Source: Pantoea conspicua
GTDB lineage: Bacteria > Pseudomonadota > Gammaproteobacteria > Enterobacterales > Enterobacteriaceae
Direction of reading: 5' to 3'
DNA length: 64,000 nt
Assembly (NCBI RefSeq): GCF_002095315.1
Contig: NZ_MLFN01000005.1
Location: 1 to 64,000 of the forward strand
A program made the position numbers and the translations under genes. This document shows, in pieces, positions 8,793 to 17,593 of the stretch (position 1 is the stretch's first letter; every line of letters begins with the position of its first letter). A model generated the notes under the pieces. That model was not told where the DNA came from. It worked only from the letters and a program-made list of their open reading frames with translations, and made no database searches.

Positions 8793-10313
8793 CTATTTCA
8801 GGCCCAGCTTGCGGGCCAGCCGGTGAAGGTTACCGGGATCAAGTTCCAGCTGACGCGCCACTCTGGCCCAGACTTTCCCGCTGCTTTCATAGACGTGGCG
8901 GATGTAGTCATACTGAAATTTACGGGTGGCGTCGTTGAGACTCATCACTGGCAGCGTATTAACCGATTCGGTTAATCGTGACGCAGGGTGCTGTTGATCC
9001 CCGAAACTAAAATGCTGGGGAAACAGGATCACTTCGCCGGTCGGGGATTCGGCCTGGGCGATAACTACCGCCCGATAGATAGCATGCTCCAGTTCGCGAA
9101 CGTTGCCAGGCCAGTTTGCCGTCTCAAGCAGGCTGCTGGCTGCCGGACTCAGGGCCACACTCAGCAGCCCGAACTTCATCCGGCACTGCTCACAGAAGTA
9201 ACCGGCAAGCATCACGATATCGTCGCGGCGCTCATTCAGCGACGGCACAAACAGCGGGAAAACGCTTAAGCGGTGGAACAGGTCCGCCCGGAATCGGCCC
9301 TCGGTGACCGCCTTACGCATATCCACATTGGTCGCAGCAATAATCCGCACATCAACGGTCAGCGCTTTGTCCTCTCCAACCCGCTGCAGGTCGCCGTACT
9401 GAAGTACGCGTAGCAGTTTGGCCTGCAGCGAAAGCGACAGTTCGCCAATCTCATCCAGAAATAAGGTCCCTTTATCCGCCAGCTCAAACTTACCCGGGCG
9501 ATCATGGATCGCGCCGGTAAACGCCCCTTTTACATGACCAAAAAGCTCACTCTCCGCCACGGTTTCCGGAAGCGCAGCGCAATTGAGATAGATCAGCGGC
9601 CGGGCCGCGCGATGAGAATGGCGGTGAATCGCCTGTGCGATGAGTTCCTTGCCGGTCCCGGTTTCGCCCATGATCAATACGCTGAGGTCAGAGGGGGCGA
9701 CAACGCTGATCTCTTTTTTCAGGTGAAGCAGTGAGTCAGATTCACCGATGATCTGCATCTCCTGATCCTCTTCAGGCCGGAAGGGCAACGGGGTAAAAGA
9801 GGAGGCTGGCTTTTCTAACTGTTCCATCAGTAAAGCATTATTCAACGCACCGGCGGTCAGGCTTGCCAGCACGCGCAGCTCTTCATCGCTAAAATTATCA
9901 AACTGGGTGGCGTTGATGCCATCGAGGGTCAGCGCCCCAATCAGCCGCTGTCCTGAAAAGAGCGGCATCCCGACGCAGGCATGAACATGTAATTCACCCT
10001 GCTCGGGGATCAGGCCGTCATAGGGATCGGGCAGGGTACTGTCGGCCGGGAAACGCACCACATCACCGGCGCGTGCGATCGCTTCAAGCCGGGGATGGGC
10101 ATCAAGTTTAAACCGGCGTCCCATTACGTCAGGGGCCAGACCGGCCGTAGCAAGCGGTCTGAACTGCTGTTTTTCATAGCGTAATAGTGCGGTCGCGTCA
10201 CAGTGCAGCGCGGTGTGGATACTCTTAATCATCTGGCTAAAGCGATCGCGGCCGCTAACACCCTTCTGAATATCCACTGCCAGTGCTGCCAGCGTCTCAA
10301 CGGATAAGGCCAT
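8793..10313 (-). CDS. norR: NorR, nitric-oxide-responsive sigma-54 activator
   Basis: 506 residues, as in E. coli (504). The N-terminal GAF domain (about 20-170) binds NO through a non-haem iron. The AAA+ domain (about 187-420) has Walker A GETGTGKE, the sigma-54-contacting GAFTGA loop and Walker [13 protein letters not shown] Fis-type HTH closes the protein ([26 protein letters not shown]). It activates the downstream NO genes from enhancer sites. A TTGT-N7-ACAA site at 10315-10329 begins two bases before the start codon and covers the norR ribosome-binding region, suggesting autoregulation. Confidence 0.93.
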   Translation of the reverse strand: MALSVETLAALAVDIQKGVSGRDRFSQMIKSIHTALHCDATALLRYEKQQFRPLATAGLAPDVMGRRFKLDAHPRLEAIARAGDVVRFPADSTLPDPYDGLIPEQGELHVHACVGMPLFSGQRLIGALTLDGINATQFDNFSDEELRVLASLTAGALNNALLMEQLEKPASSFTPLPFRPEEDQEMQIIGESDSLLHLKKEISVVAPSDLSVLIMGETGTGKELIAQAIHRHSHRAARPLIYLNCAALPETVAESELFGHVKGAFTGAIHDRPGKFELADKGTLFLDEIGELSLSLQAKLLRVLQYGDLQRVGEDKALTVDVRIIAATNVDMRKAVTEGRFRADLFHRLSVFPLFVPSLNERRDDIVMLAGYFCEQCRMKFGLLSVALSPAASSLLETANWPGNVRELEHAIYRAVVIAQAESPTGEVILFPQHFSFGDQQHPASRLTESVNTLPVMSLNDATRKFQYDYIRHVYESSGKVWARVARQLELDPGNLHRLARKLGLK

Positions 10314-10314
10314 A

Positions 10315-10371
10315 TTGTCACCTGTACAAGGATTGTCTTAATAACAATGAATTGCGTTGTTATAAATACAA
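10315..10371. promoter_or_regulatory. Three NorR-type enhancer sites upstream of the small-gene operon
   Basis: Three copies of TTGT-N7-ACAA lie at 10315-10329, 10333-10347 and 10357-10371 (centres 18 and 24 bp apart). They contain the GT-N7-AC core described for NorR, and E. coli norVW also has three sites. The first overlaps the norR translation start region. The sigma-54 promoter follows 42 bp after the third. Confidence 0.82.
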
Positions 10372-10412
10372 TAACACGTTATCTCTGCCAGTGATTTCAG
10401 CAGGTTAAAAAG

Positions 10413-10428
10413 TGGCACGTAATATGCT
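10413..10428 (+). promoter_or_regulatory. Sigma-54 (RpoN) promoter of the small-gene operon
   Basis: TGGCACGTAATATGCT has the invariant GG (10414-10415) and GC (10426-10427) separated by exactly 10 bases, a near-consensus -24/-12 element. Transcription should start about 12 bp after the GC, some 25 bp before the first gene. Confidence 0.85.
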
Positions 10429-10465
10429 CCTGCTTCAGCAGCTATTTTTGCTGAGGAGAATGTAT

Positions 10466-10723
10466 ATGTCCGATCATAAAACGATGCCAGCGCTGACAAC
10501 AGAACAGCTCGAAACCGCCGCAAATGCGCTGCGCTGGGCGGCGTTCGGCGGTCATCGGGGGCCCGGCTTTATTTACCAACAGAGAGAGCCGAACCGGCTG
10601 CATTTCGAAACGGTTTACCAGGGACATAAAGCCTGGGTTGATTTAGATATTCCCTACACGCCGGTATCACTTATCGTTGCAGGCGCTCTGCTGTTACAAC
10701 AGCTTAATCCTTATATGGGGTAA
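10466..10723 (+). CDS. Uncharacterised 85-aa protein, first gene of the NorR-controlled operon
   Basis: The ATG at 10466 sits 7 bases after GAGGAG (10453-10458); the ATG at 10460 is too close to that RBS. 85 residues, soluble. An N-terminal helix (LTTEQLETAANALRWAAFGG) is followed by beta-rich sequence FIYQQREPNRLHFETVYQ and a hydrophobic C-terminal helix (VSLIVAGALLLQQLNP). No Cys, so no obvious metal or haem site. I do not recognise the family. It lies downstream of a sigma-54 promoter with three NorR sites, so NO induction is inferred. Confidence 0.75.
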   Translation: MSDHKTMPALTTEQLETAANALRWAAFGGHRGPGFIYQQREPNRLHFETVYQGHKAWVDLDIPYTPVSLIVAGALLLQQLNPYMG

Positions 10724-10727
10724 CGCT

Positions 10728-10961
10728 ATGAACCATAGAGAAGAGGTGAACAGGGCGGTAGAGGCCGCCCTGGCGAACAATGTCATTCGCGAGATGAATA
10801 TGCTGCTGTGTGAGCTGAGTGAAGATCCCGAACTGAGCCGGGAAGAGCGTTATACCCAGCAACAGCGCCTGCGAATGGCGGTATTTAAACACAGCACCGA
10901 AAAACAGGAACTCGCTGAACAGCGCCGTAACTGGCTCACTCGCGGCGGAATCATTCGCTAA
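10728..10961 (+). CDS. Uncharacterised 77-aa helical protein, second gene of the NorR-controlled operon
   Basis: Begins 4 bases after the preceding stop. 77 residues, highly charged and almost wholly helical (REEVNRAVEAALANNVIREM, then SREERYTQQQRLRMAVFKH), with a single Cys in LLCELSED and a basic tail NWLTRGGIIR. No known domain recognised. Tight spacing to both neighbours makes it part of one transcript with the 85-aa and YeaR-like genes. Confidence 0.75.
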   Translation: MNHREEVNRAVEAALANNVIREMNMLLCELSEDPELSREERYTQQQRLRMAVFKHSTEKQELAEQRRNWLTRGGIIR

Positions 10962-10974
10962 CCGGAGACGTGTC

Positions 10975-11340
10975 ATGACCCGGATCATCCCGCAACATTT
11001 TGTTCATACCCGTTCTACGCCTTTCTGGAACCGGGAAAGCGTACCAGCAGCACTGTTAACTCATCACAACACCCGGGCAGGCGTCTACGGCCGGCTATCG
11101 GTGATGTGCGGAGCGGTAAAATATTTTGGATTTGCCAGTGAAAATGAGACAACCCACGAAATGGACGTCACCATTAACGCCGGGCAGTTTGGTATCAGCC
11201 CGCCGCAATACTGGCATCGGATTGAGCTTTTAACCGACGACACCTGCTTCAATATCGATTTTTTTGCCGATCCGGATGTGGCCTTAACCGGCAACGGATT
11301 TGAGCGTGAGGTGCATATCCCGCCCCGGGCAAAAAATTAA
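10975..11340 (+). CDS. YeaR-like DUF1971 protein
   Basis: 121 residues closely resembling E. coli YeaR: HTRSTPFWN at the N-terminus, PGVY-type loop RAGVYGRLSVMCGAVKYFGFA, QFGISPPQYWHRIE, and DDTCFNIDFFADP. The DUF1971 fold is cupin-like. In E. coli the yeaR-yoaG operon is induced by nitrate and NO through NarL and NsrR; the biochemical role is unknown. Here it is third in an operon with a NorR-type sigma-54 promoter, 13 bases after the second gene and before a terminator. Confidence 0.85.
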   Translation: MTRIIPQHFVHTRSTPFWNRESVPAALLTHHNTRAGVYGRLSVMCGAVKYFGFASENETTHEMDVTINAGQFGISPPQYWHRIELLTDDTCFNIDFFADPDVALTGNGFEREVHIPPRAKN

Positions 11341-11350
11341 TCCTCTCCTG

Positions 11351-11372
11351 ACCCGCTGCGGCGGGTTTTTAT
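11351..11372 (+). terminator. Rho-independent terminator after the YeaR-like gene
   Basis: Stem ACCCGC/GCGGGT with a TGCG loop, followed by TTTTTATT. It separates the three-gene operon from norVW, which has its own promoter. Confidence 0.85.
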
Positions 11373-11383
11373 TGGCCGCTGTA

Positions 11384-11441
11384 TTGTCATTACAACAATT
11401 GGTTGTGAATTAGACAATTTTTAAGCGTGTCTTTATTACAA
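11384..11441. promoter_or_regulatory. Three NorR-type enhancer sites upstream of norVW
   Basis: TTGT-N7-ACAA copies at 11384-11398 and 11403-11417, plus GTGT-N7-ACAA at 11427-11441. Centres are 19 and 24 bp apart, almost the same spacing as the set upstream of the small operon. Confidence 0.82.
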
Positions 11442-11484
11442 TATATTGGATGTAAGCTAATAAAAAAACAATAAGTTAAAAAGT

Positions 11485-11500
11485 TGGCATGGCAGATGCA
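11485..11500 (+). promoter_or_regulatory. Sigma-54 promoter of norVW
   Basis: TGGCATGGCAGATGCA has GG at 11486-11487 and GC at 11498-11499 with 10 bases between. It lies 44 bp after the last NorR-type site and 41 bp before norV. Confidence 0.83.
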
Positions 11501-11540
11501 AAGGAATAGGGGAATATTACTGACACTGCGAGAATTTCTG

Positions 11541-13016
11541 ATGAATATCCCTGTTAAAAATAACATTTCCTGGGTGGGTAAACGTGACTGGGAAGTCGAG
11601 CATTTTCACGGTAAAGAGTACAAAATGCAGCGTGGTACCAGTTATAACAGCTACCTGATTCGTGAAGAAAAAACGGTTCTGATCGATACGGTCGATCTCC
11701 GATTCCGCTCCGATTTTGTCAGGAACCTGGCAGAAGAGATCGATCTGAAAAAAATCGATGCCATCGTGATTAACCACGCTGAAGAAGATCATGCCGGTGC
11801 GCTGGCCGAACTACTGGCGTTGATCCCCGGCACCCCGATCTACTGTACGGCAAACGGCGTCGATTCCATCAACGGGCATCATCACCATCCTGAATGGAAT
11901 TTCAACGTTGTTAAAACCGGTGACTCACTGGATATCGGCAACGGCAAGAAGTTGATCTTCATTGAAACCCCGATGCTGCACTGGCCAGACAGCATGATGA
12001 CCTACATGACGGAAGATGCGGTATTATTCAGTAACGATGCCTTTGGTCAGCATTACTGCGATGAACATCTGTTCAACGATGAAGTTGACCAGAACGAATT
12101 ATTCGACCAGTGCCAGCGCTACTTCTCTAATATCCTGACGCCGTTTGCCCGGCTGGTCACCGCGAAAATCACTGAAATTTTAGGCTTTGGTCTGCCGGTC
12201 AGCATGATTGCGACCTCGCACGGCGTGGTGTGGCGCGACAACCCGGTTCAGATCGTTGAGCTCTATCTGAAATGGGCTGCCGATTATCAGGAAGATCGCA
12301 TCACGCTGTTCTACGACGCGATGTCCAGTAATACCCGCATGATGGCCGATGCGATTGCCGAAGGCATCCGCGAGACCGATCCGCGGGTGGCGGTTAAGGT
12401 TTATAACGTCTCTACCCACGACAAGAATGAAATCATCACCTCCTGCTTCCGCTCAAAAGGTATTCTGGTCGGTTCTTCCACCATGAATAACGTGATGATG
12501 CCGAAAATCGCTGGCATGCTGGAGGAGATCACCGGCTTAAAATTTCGCAATAAACGCGCGTCAGCGTTCGGTTCTTATGGCTGGACCGGCGGCGCCGTGG
12601 ATCGGGTCGCCACCCGACTGCAGGATGCTGGTTTCGATATGACCATCGCGCTGAAAGCCAAATGGCGTCCCGATCTCTCCGTGCTGGAATCGTGTCGCGA
12701 ACACGGCCGCAAAATCGCCCGTGAATGGGCGCTCTCTCCGCTGCCTGACTCAACCCCTAAGCCCGCTGATGAAATATTGTCTGCCGCGATTGTTGCTGCC
12801 GCAGCGGTAAATCGTGATGGCGTGGCGATAGCAGAAGCGGGTGAAGGCACCGGACAGAAAATGATCTGCACCGTCTGCCAGTGGGTGTACAACCCGGCAG
12901 ACGGTGAACCGAACCAGGGCGTTGAACCTGGCACCGCATGGGAAGACGTACCCGACGATTTCTTATGTCCGGGATGCGCATTGGGTAAATCTGTGTTTGA
13001 TCCTTTCGAGGGCTAA
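11541..13016 (+). CDS. norV: NorV, anaerobic nitric oxide reductase flavorubredoxin
   Basis: 491 residues from the ATG at 11541, whose N-terminus [13 protein letters not shown] aligns with E. coli NorV; an upstream in-frame ATG overlaps the promoter. The N-terminal metallo-beta-lactamase-type diiron domain has HAEEDHAG and later His/Asp ligands ([30 protein letters not shown]). The flavodoxin domain (about 250-390) contains [19 protein letters not shown]. The C-terminal rubredoxin has CTVCQW and CPGC. It reduces NO to N2O in the cytosol with electrons from NorW. Confidence 0.95.
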   Translation: MNIPVKNNISWVGKRDWEVEHFHGKEYKMQRGTSYNSYLIREEKTVLIDTVDLRFRSDFVRNLAEEIDLKKIDAIVINHAEEDHAGALAELLALIPGTPIYCTANGVDSINGHHHHPEWNFNVVKTGDSLDIGNGKKLIFIETPMLHWPDSMMTYMTEDAVLFSNDAFGQHYCDEHLFNDEVDQNELFDQCQRYFSNILTPFARLVTAKITEILGFGLPVSMIATSHGVVWRDNPVQIVELYLKWAADYQEDRITLFYDAMSSNTRMMADAIAEGIRETDPRVAVKVYNVSTHDKNEIITSCFRSKGILVGSSTMNNVMMPKIAGMLEEITGLKFRNKRASAFGSYGWTGGAVDRVATRLQDAGFDMTIALKAKWRPDLSVLESCREHGRKIAREWALSPLPDSTPKPADEILSAAIVAAAAVNRDGVAIAEAGEGTGQKMICTVCQWVYNPADGEPNQGVEPGTAWEDVPDDFLCPGCALGKSVFDPFEG

Positions 13017-13020
13017 GCCG

Positions 13021-14166
13021 ATGTCTGAAGATATTGTGATTATCGGCGCCGGGTTCGCCGCCCGGCAGCTGGTTAAACAGCTTCGTCAGCAGGATAAAAC
13101 GGTACCGATTCGGGTTATCGCGGCCGACAGCGGCGATGAGTATAACAAGCCTGAACTCAGCCATGTCATCAGCATGCGCTGTGCGGCTGATGACTTAACC
13201 CGCCAGACGGCAGCGGACTGGGTCGAAAGCCAGAACATCATGTTGCATCCTTTCACCGCGGTCAGTGACATCGACACACTGGCGCGCAGGGTGAAAAGCA
13301 GCGCTGGCGATTTTTCTTACGGAAAGCTGGTGCTGGCGACCGGTGCCAGACCGATTATTCCGGATCTGAAGGGCGGAGATCTGCTCTGCACGCTTAACAG
13401 CCAGCAGGAATATCGCCAGTGCGCCGCCGGGCTGATGAATGCGGCACGGGTGTTGATCATCGGGGCCGGGCTGATTGGCACCGAACTGGCGATGGATCTG
13501 AATCGTGCCGGTAAACAGGTGACGATTATTGATCGCAGTGCAGGTTTGCTCGCCGCGCTGTTACCACCTGAAATCAGTGGTCGTCTGCAACACCGATTAA
13601 CCCACAGCGGCGTGCAGATGATGTTCCGGACTGAAGTGACGGAACTTGCCCGTCAGTCTGATGCTGTTGAAGCCGCCTTCAGCAACGGAGAGAGAAAGCG
13701 TTTTGATGCGGTGGTGTGCGCCATCGGCTTACGTCCTGATACAGGGCTGGCAAAAAGGGCGGGTATCGCGGTGCGTGGTGGCATTGTCGTTGATCGCCAG
13801 CTCGCCACCTCAGTTCCCGATATTTATGCGCTGGGCGACTGCGCAGAGGTCGAAGGAAAACTGATGCCTTACCTGCAGCCGGCCACACTGGCGGCGATCG
13901 CTCTGGCCAAAAATCTGACCGGACAGGCCGCTAACCTGACGCTGCCCCCGATGCTGATCAAGGTCAAAACACCGGATATGCCACTTCAGCTGGCGGGCGA
14001 TCCAGCTAATCCGACCTATAACTGGCAGATGATCTTTTCTTCAGCTGGCATGATCGCGAAAGGTTATGACCCGGACGGGCTTCTGCGCGCCTTTGTGGTC
14101 AGTGAAGATCACATGAAGATGGCGTTCAGCCTGCTGAAGGCGTTAAACATGCCTGCAGCGGCTTAA
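13021..14166 (+). CDS. norW: NorW, NADH:flavorubredoxin reductase
   Basis: 381 residues; start 4 bases after the norV stop. FAD-binding GAGFAARQL motif at the N-terminus, ATGARP, NADH-binding IIGAGLIGTELAMDL near residue 145 and FAD loop DIYALGDCAEV. It passes electrons from NADH to the NorV rubredoxin domain. Coupled in one transcript with norV. Confidence 0.94.
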   Translation: MSEDIVIIGAGFAARQLVKQLRQQDKTVPIRVIAADSGDEYNKPELSHVISMRCAADDLTRQTAADWVESQNIMLHPFTAVSDIDTLARRVKSSAGDFSYGKLVLATGARPIIPDLKGGDLLCTLNSQQEYRQCAAGLMNAARVLIIGAGLIGTELAMDLNRAGKQVTIIDRSAGLLAALLPPEISGRLQHRLTHSGVQMMFRTEVTELARQSDAVEAAFSNGERKRFDAVVCAIGLRPDTGLAKRAGIAVRGGIVVDRQLATSVPDIYALGDCAEVEGKLMPYLQPATLAAIALAKNLTGQAANLTLPPMLIKVKTPDMPLQLAGDPANPTYNWQMIFSSAGMIAKGYDPDGLLRAFVVSEDHMKMAFSLLKALNMPAAA

Positions 14167-14282
14167 CCGCGCCCGTGACGCCGGCATTCTCGTATCAGGG
14201 AACGTTTTACACTTTAGAACGGGGAGTCAGATGCAGATCAGCTGGCCTCTGACAGCCCCTTAAATTATGAATAGGTCACATT

Positions 14283-14564
14283 ATGAATATGACTGAGAGC
14301 GCAATGCTTACTCCCGTCACGCTTCACAATCCCTCCTCCTGTACCTGTGGTCGCATTATCTGGTTATCCATGCACTGTGATTTTTTTGCGATGAAGATGG
14401 GGCAGGATGACGGTGAAACGCATGTTGAAGCCAGAATCGGCTCGGTTTACCGTGAAACAGCGTTTCATCCGGAGAATCTCAAAGAGACGGTTAATGACTT
14501 TTTCTGGGAGATGTGGGCAGCCTGGCAGCCTGCGGAAGGAATAAAAGTAATGCATCAGAATTAA
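14283..14564 (+). CDS. Hypothetical 93-aa protein
   Basis: An open frame with plausible protein-like sequence: a Cys-rich spot SSCTCGRIIW, then acidic stretch GQDDGETHVEARIGSVYRE and an aromatic C-terminal helix DFFWEMWAAWQP. The RBS is weak (AGGTCAC, spacing 5-11). I do not recognise it. It may be a third gene following norVW, but 116 bases separate them and no sigma-54 promoter is visible. Confidence 0.5.
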   Translation: MNMTESAMLTPVTLHNPSSCTCGRIIWLSMHCDFFAMKMGQDDGETHVEARIGSVYRETAFHPENLKETVNDFFWEMWAAWQPAEGIKVMHQN

Positions 14565-14870
14565 AATAACTATTGCCATATGGGTTTCGATGGCTATATT
14601 TTTCCGCTAAGTTGAGTCAGGTTTAGTGGTTTTTTTCAGGGCAGTAAAATGGAGTGGTTGATATTATTTTCCTGTTTATTTAAATTTTTAATTAAAAAAT
14701 GAGGGCGGCCGTGCGCTGTGATGTCCTCTTATATTTCAGATGCTAAATTTAAGCGGTTTCTGCATTTGAGCTATTTCTGAACGGGCAGGCAAGGGCGGCG
14801 AATCCCTATGGGGAAAAGTCGTGGGGAGCGATTGGTAAGCAGTGCCGTGGCCTAAGCCACGGCCAGCAAA
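14565..14870. other. AT-rich intergenic region
   Basis: About 300 bases, A+T-rich at 14640-14700 and without an open frame of note. It holds the 3' sides of two converging genes. No terminator with a clear U-tract found. Confidence 0.4.
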
Positions 14871-15107
14871 TCAGGCAGACTGCCACTCGCTTTCAACATC
14901 GGCCTTCGCTTTGGAGAGAATGACTTTATTATCATCCACCTCTTTAACCCAGCTAAAAGGAATAATATGGTGCTGTCCACCCGCTTCAGGATCGCTTTTT
15001 GCCAGCTTGATTTTATCTTCGCCTTCAAAATGGTCAACAACCCCGACGTGTTCACCATTAATATCAACGACCTGAGCGTGGTCTAAAATTTGTGATTTAT
15101 CTACCAT
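14871..15107 (-). CDS. DUF2171 family protein
   Basis: 78 residues with RBS AAGGAGAAA upstream of the ATG at 15107. The sequence MVDKSQILDHAQVVDINGEHVGVVDHFEG, then KLAKSDPEAGGQHHIIPFSWV, matches the DUF2171 (PRC-barrel-like) pattern. These are small soluble proteins of unknown function, common as stress-associated single genes in Proteobacteria. Confidence 0.75.
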   Translation of the reverse strand: MVDKSQILDHAQVVDINGEHVGVVDHFEGEDKIKLAKSDPEAGGQHHIIPFSWVKEVDDNKVILSKAKADVESEWQSA

Positions 15108-15437
15108 GGTGATTTCTCCTTATTCGTTTGTGAGGTCATTGCCTCAGACGAATTAAGCCTGGTTGCTGAACCTGAATTACGCCAGTATATTAACAAAATG
15201 AAATGTTTTTAGCGTAATAACCTGCATAATAAAGGATTATGTTACGGGAATATAAGACCACGCAATAATGAAAGTAATGATGCCGCTGCGTTGTCATAGG
15301 CCAATAGCGAACGCGAAACAGACTTTCTGAATCGCTTTCCATCGTCACTAACATCAGCGCTTCAGCGACGCATCAGTTGAAGGCCGCTAAGATAGACGAC
15401 AGTTCTGCTCGGCCAGTCCACCTCAACAGGAGACGTA
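15108..15437. other. Intergenic, divergent promoters region
   Basis: 330 bases between two divergently read genes; both promoters should be here. AT-rich at 15180-15250. No operator or RNA gene identified. Confidence 0.4.
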
Positions 15438-16034
15438 ATGACAGTCATCGATGCTATTAGCCACCACGGCGGCGTCTGGATTAACCCGCCACCGCGCCAC
15501 CGCCTTGAAAATGATCAACTGCAGTTTGAAACTGCGCTTAACAGCGATTTCTGGCAGCGCACCTGGTACGGTTTTGAGCGGCACAGCGGGCACGCTTATG
15601 GATTCTGGATCGACGAGGATTTTACCGTACAGGTGCAGGTCAGGGCGGATTTCAGCCAGCTCTACGATCAGGCCGGGCTGTTTATTCAGGATGATGAGAC
15701 GCACTGGGTCAAGGCGGGAATTGAATTTAATGATGACCAGCCGGCGATAGGCTGTGTGGTGACGCGCGAGAGATCAGACTGGTCAACCGGCCTGTTTCCC
15801 GGCGATCCGCGTCTTTTCTGGCTGAGGGCGACGCTGGTCAACGAGGCGCTGCGCATTCAGTACTCGACCGACGGAGAGCACTGGCCGCTGTTACGCCTCT
15901 CTCCGTGGCCAGGCCGTGCGCGGCGCTTTGTCGGGGTGATGGGCTGCTCACCCGAACGCCAGGGGCTGGCGATCGGCTTTAGTCACTTCATCATCAGCCC
16001 ACCGTCCGGCAAAGCGCTGCACGACCTGTCATAA
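15438..16034 (+). CDS. DUF1349 concanavalin-A-like protein
   Basis: 198 residues with AGGAGACGTA before the ATG. Landmarks of DUF1349: RTWYGFERHSGHAYGFW, FTVQVQVRADFSQLYDQAGLFIQDDETHWVKAGIEF, and a C-terminal beta-sandwich with GFSHFIISPP. The family folds like a lectin/glucanase jelly roll and is often annotated as regulating yeast enolase-like proteins; real substrate unknown. No signal peptide, so cytosolic. Confidence 0.8.
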   Translation: MTVIDAISHHGGVWINPPPRHRLENDQLQFETALNSDFWQRTWYGFERHSGHAYGFWIDEDFTVQVQVRADFSQLYDQAGLFIQDDETHWVKAGIEFNDDQPAIGCVVTRERSDWSTGLFPGDPRLFWLRATLVNEALRIQYSTDGEHWPLLRLSPWPGRARRFVGVMGCSPERQGLAIGFSHFIISPPSGKALHDLS

Positions 16035-16229
16035 ACGGCGCTTACCCGTGAAAGGTCACCGATTCGCTGAGATCCACTCCCACGGCTGAGTATTGCAGTT
16101 TTACGGTGCGCGCTGCGCATCTTCCAGCACCGATCGCAGCGTCTTCTGGTACCGTCTGTCTGAAGCTCTGCTCAGCGGCTTCGGACGCTGTTGCGTTTAA
16201 TCGGGTCGTGCTTTGCTCCTTAATACTTT

Positions 16230-16961
16230 TCAGGCCGTCACGGCACGGTTGCGCGCCACGATCGCCTCATGCGTCAGCTCTCCGGCAGACATAAACTCTT
16301 TGATCAACGCATCGCGGTTGAGCGGCGCGCGTTGGCGATCGGCGGCCTGCAGGGCAGCGATCAGCGCGGGCTTTGTCAGTTCGGTACAGTAGGCGGGCGT
16401 GCCCGGCTGTTGACGCCATGAGTCATTCAGCAATCCGGCATCAACCGCATCGAAACCCGTCGCCTCGACCAGCGACATTGCCACCGCTCTGGCCTGCGGA
16501 TCGTCACCAGCTACCGGAATAGCCAGACGCCCGGGCTGACCTGCCGGCTGGCCTTTTTCGGCCAGCGTTGCCGCCAGCACCGCATTCCACGCTTTGATCA
16601 CCGGACGATGCAGCTGCTCGCTGGCCCATGCACTTTCCGTCTGGCCGTTCCGGAGTGCTGCAATATCACCGTCACGGAACGGATAGTAGTTGCTGGTATC
16701 GATAATGATGGCTTGTGCAGGCGCGGCGTTTACCAGGCTGGTCATCATTGGATGTTTATCGAAAGGGATCGCCAGGATAATCACGTCTGCATCCTGAACC
16801 GCGGCCTCGCGCGTCACTGCTGTGGCACCCACTTCACTTGCCAGCGCCTGAATAGAGTCAGGGCCACGAGAATTTGCCAGCCGGATGCGGTGACCGGCGG
16901 CGGCCAGTTTACGTGCCAGGGTTGCGCCGATATTGCCTGCGCCAATAATGCTGATATTCAT
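16230..16961 (-). CDS. NAD(P)-binding F420-reductase-like oxidoreductase
   Basis: 243 residues. N-terminal Rossmann motif SIIGAGNIGATLARKLAAAGH, then LANSRGPDS (Ser/Arg after beta-2 favours NADPH) and VIILAIPFDKH. This is the NADP-dependent F420 oxidoreductase / ProC-like fold. Enterics lack F420, so it probably acts on another small substrate. It lies 30 bases downstream of a MarR regulator in the same direction, which likely controls it. Confidence 0.78.
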   Translation of the reverse strand: MNISIIGAGNIGATLARKLAAAGHRIRLANSRGPDSIQALASEVGATAVTREAAVQDADVIILAIPFDKHPMMTSLVNAAPAQAIIIDTSNYYPFRDGDIAALRNGQTESAWASEQLHRPVIKAWNAVLAATLAEKGQPAGQPGRLAIPVAGDDPQARAVAMSLVEATGFDAVDAGLLNDSWRQQPGTPAYCTELTKPALIAALQAADRQRAPLNRDALIKEFMSAGELTHEAIVARNRAVTA

Positions 16962-16991
16962 CGTCTGCCTCGTTGTGGTTGAGAGTGATTG

Positions 16992-17420
16992 CTACGCCGG
17001 ATGGGCGAAGTTGAGCAGGGTGTCGCGCAGTGCAGCCAGTTGTTGATCCGTCATGTTGCAGGCGGATTTGATGCTGTCGGTGATTGACCACAGCGTCTGC
17101 TGCAGAGCGGCCCCCTCTTCAGTCAGCGTAATCAGGACACGCCGCTCATCCTGACGATCGCGGGTACGCACGATCCGACCCGCTGATTCAAGACGCTTGA
17201 GAACCGGCGTGATGGTGCCGGTATCCATGCCCAGTCGCGAACCGAGATCGCCCACGGTGCGCGGCGTCTCACTGAACAGCTCCAGCATCACCAGATATTG
17301 CGGAAAGGTCAGGCCCAGCGGATCTAAAAAGGGCTTATGCATCCGGTTCATCCGGCTGGCCGCGCCATACAGGGCGAACGACAGTTGTTTGCCGATGTCG
17401 GCACGAGACTCGCTGCTCAT
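16992..17420 (-). CDS. MarR-family transcriptional regulator
   Basis: 142 residues from the ATG at 17420, preceded by AAGGTAAAAAG; an upstream extension has no RBS. Winged HTH: QYLVMLELFSETPRTVGDLGSRLGMDTGTITPVLKRLESAGRIVRTRDRQDERRV-type wing. The 'PFLDPLGLTFPQYLVML' style resembles the OhrR subgroup, but the N-terminal Cys of OhrR sensors is absent; the only Cys is near the C-terminus (SACNMTD). Probably represses itself and the adjacent oxidoreductase via the dyad at 17440-17459. Confidence 0.82.
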   Translation of the reverse strand: MSSESRADIGKQLSFALYGAASRMNRMHKPFLDPLGLTFPQYLVMLELFSETPRTVGDLGSRLGMDTGTITPVLKRLESAGRIVRTRDRQDERRVLITLTEEGAALQQTLWSITDSIKSACNMTDQQLAALRDTLLNFAHPA

Positions 17421-17439
17421 CTTTTTACCTTGCGTATGA

Positions 17440-17459
17440 TTATCTAGTGCAACAGATAA
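17440..17459. promoter_or_regulatory. Putative MarR operator TTATCT-N8-AGATAA
   Basis: A perfect 6-bp dyad 20 bp upstream of the marR start, of the size and AT-rich form bound by MarR dimers. Confidence 0.5.
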
Positions 17460-17593
17460 AAGTGTAGTGTAAGTGATACAGGGATGAAAGGCGGCGGGGC
17501 AGGTAATTTGTGCGGTTTTCTGACCAGCACCGCCGGGTGAGATCATTCCGCCCCCGGCAGGTAAGCACAGGGGCGATGCCAGCATCAGGTCAC

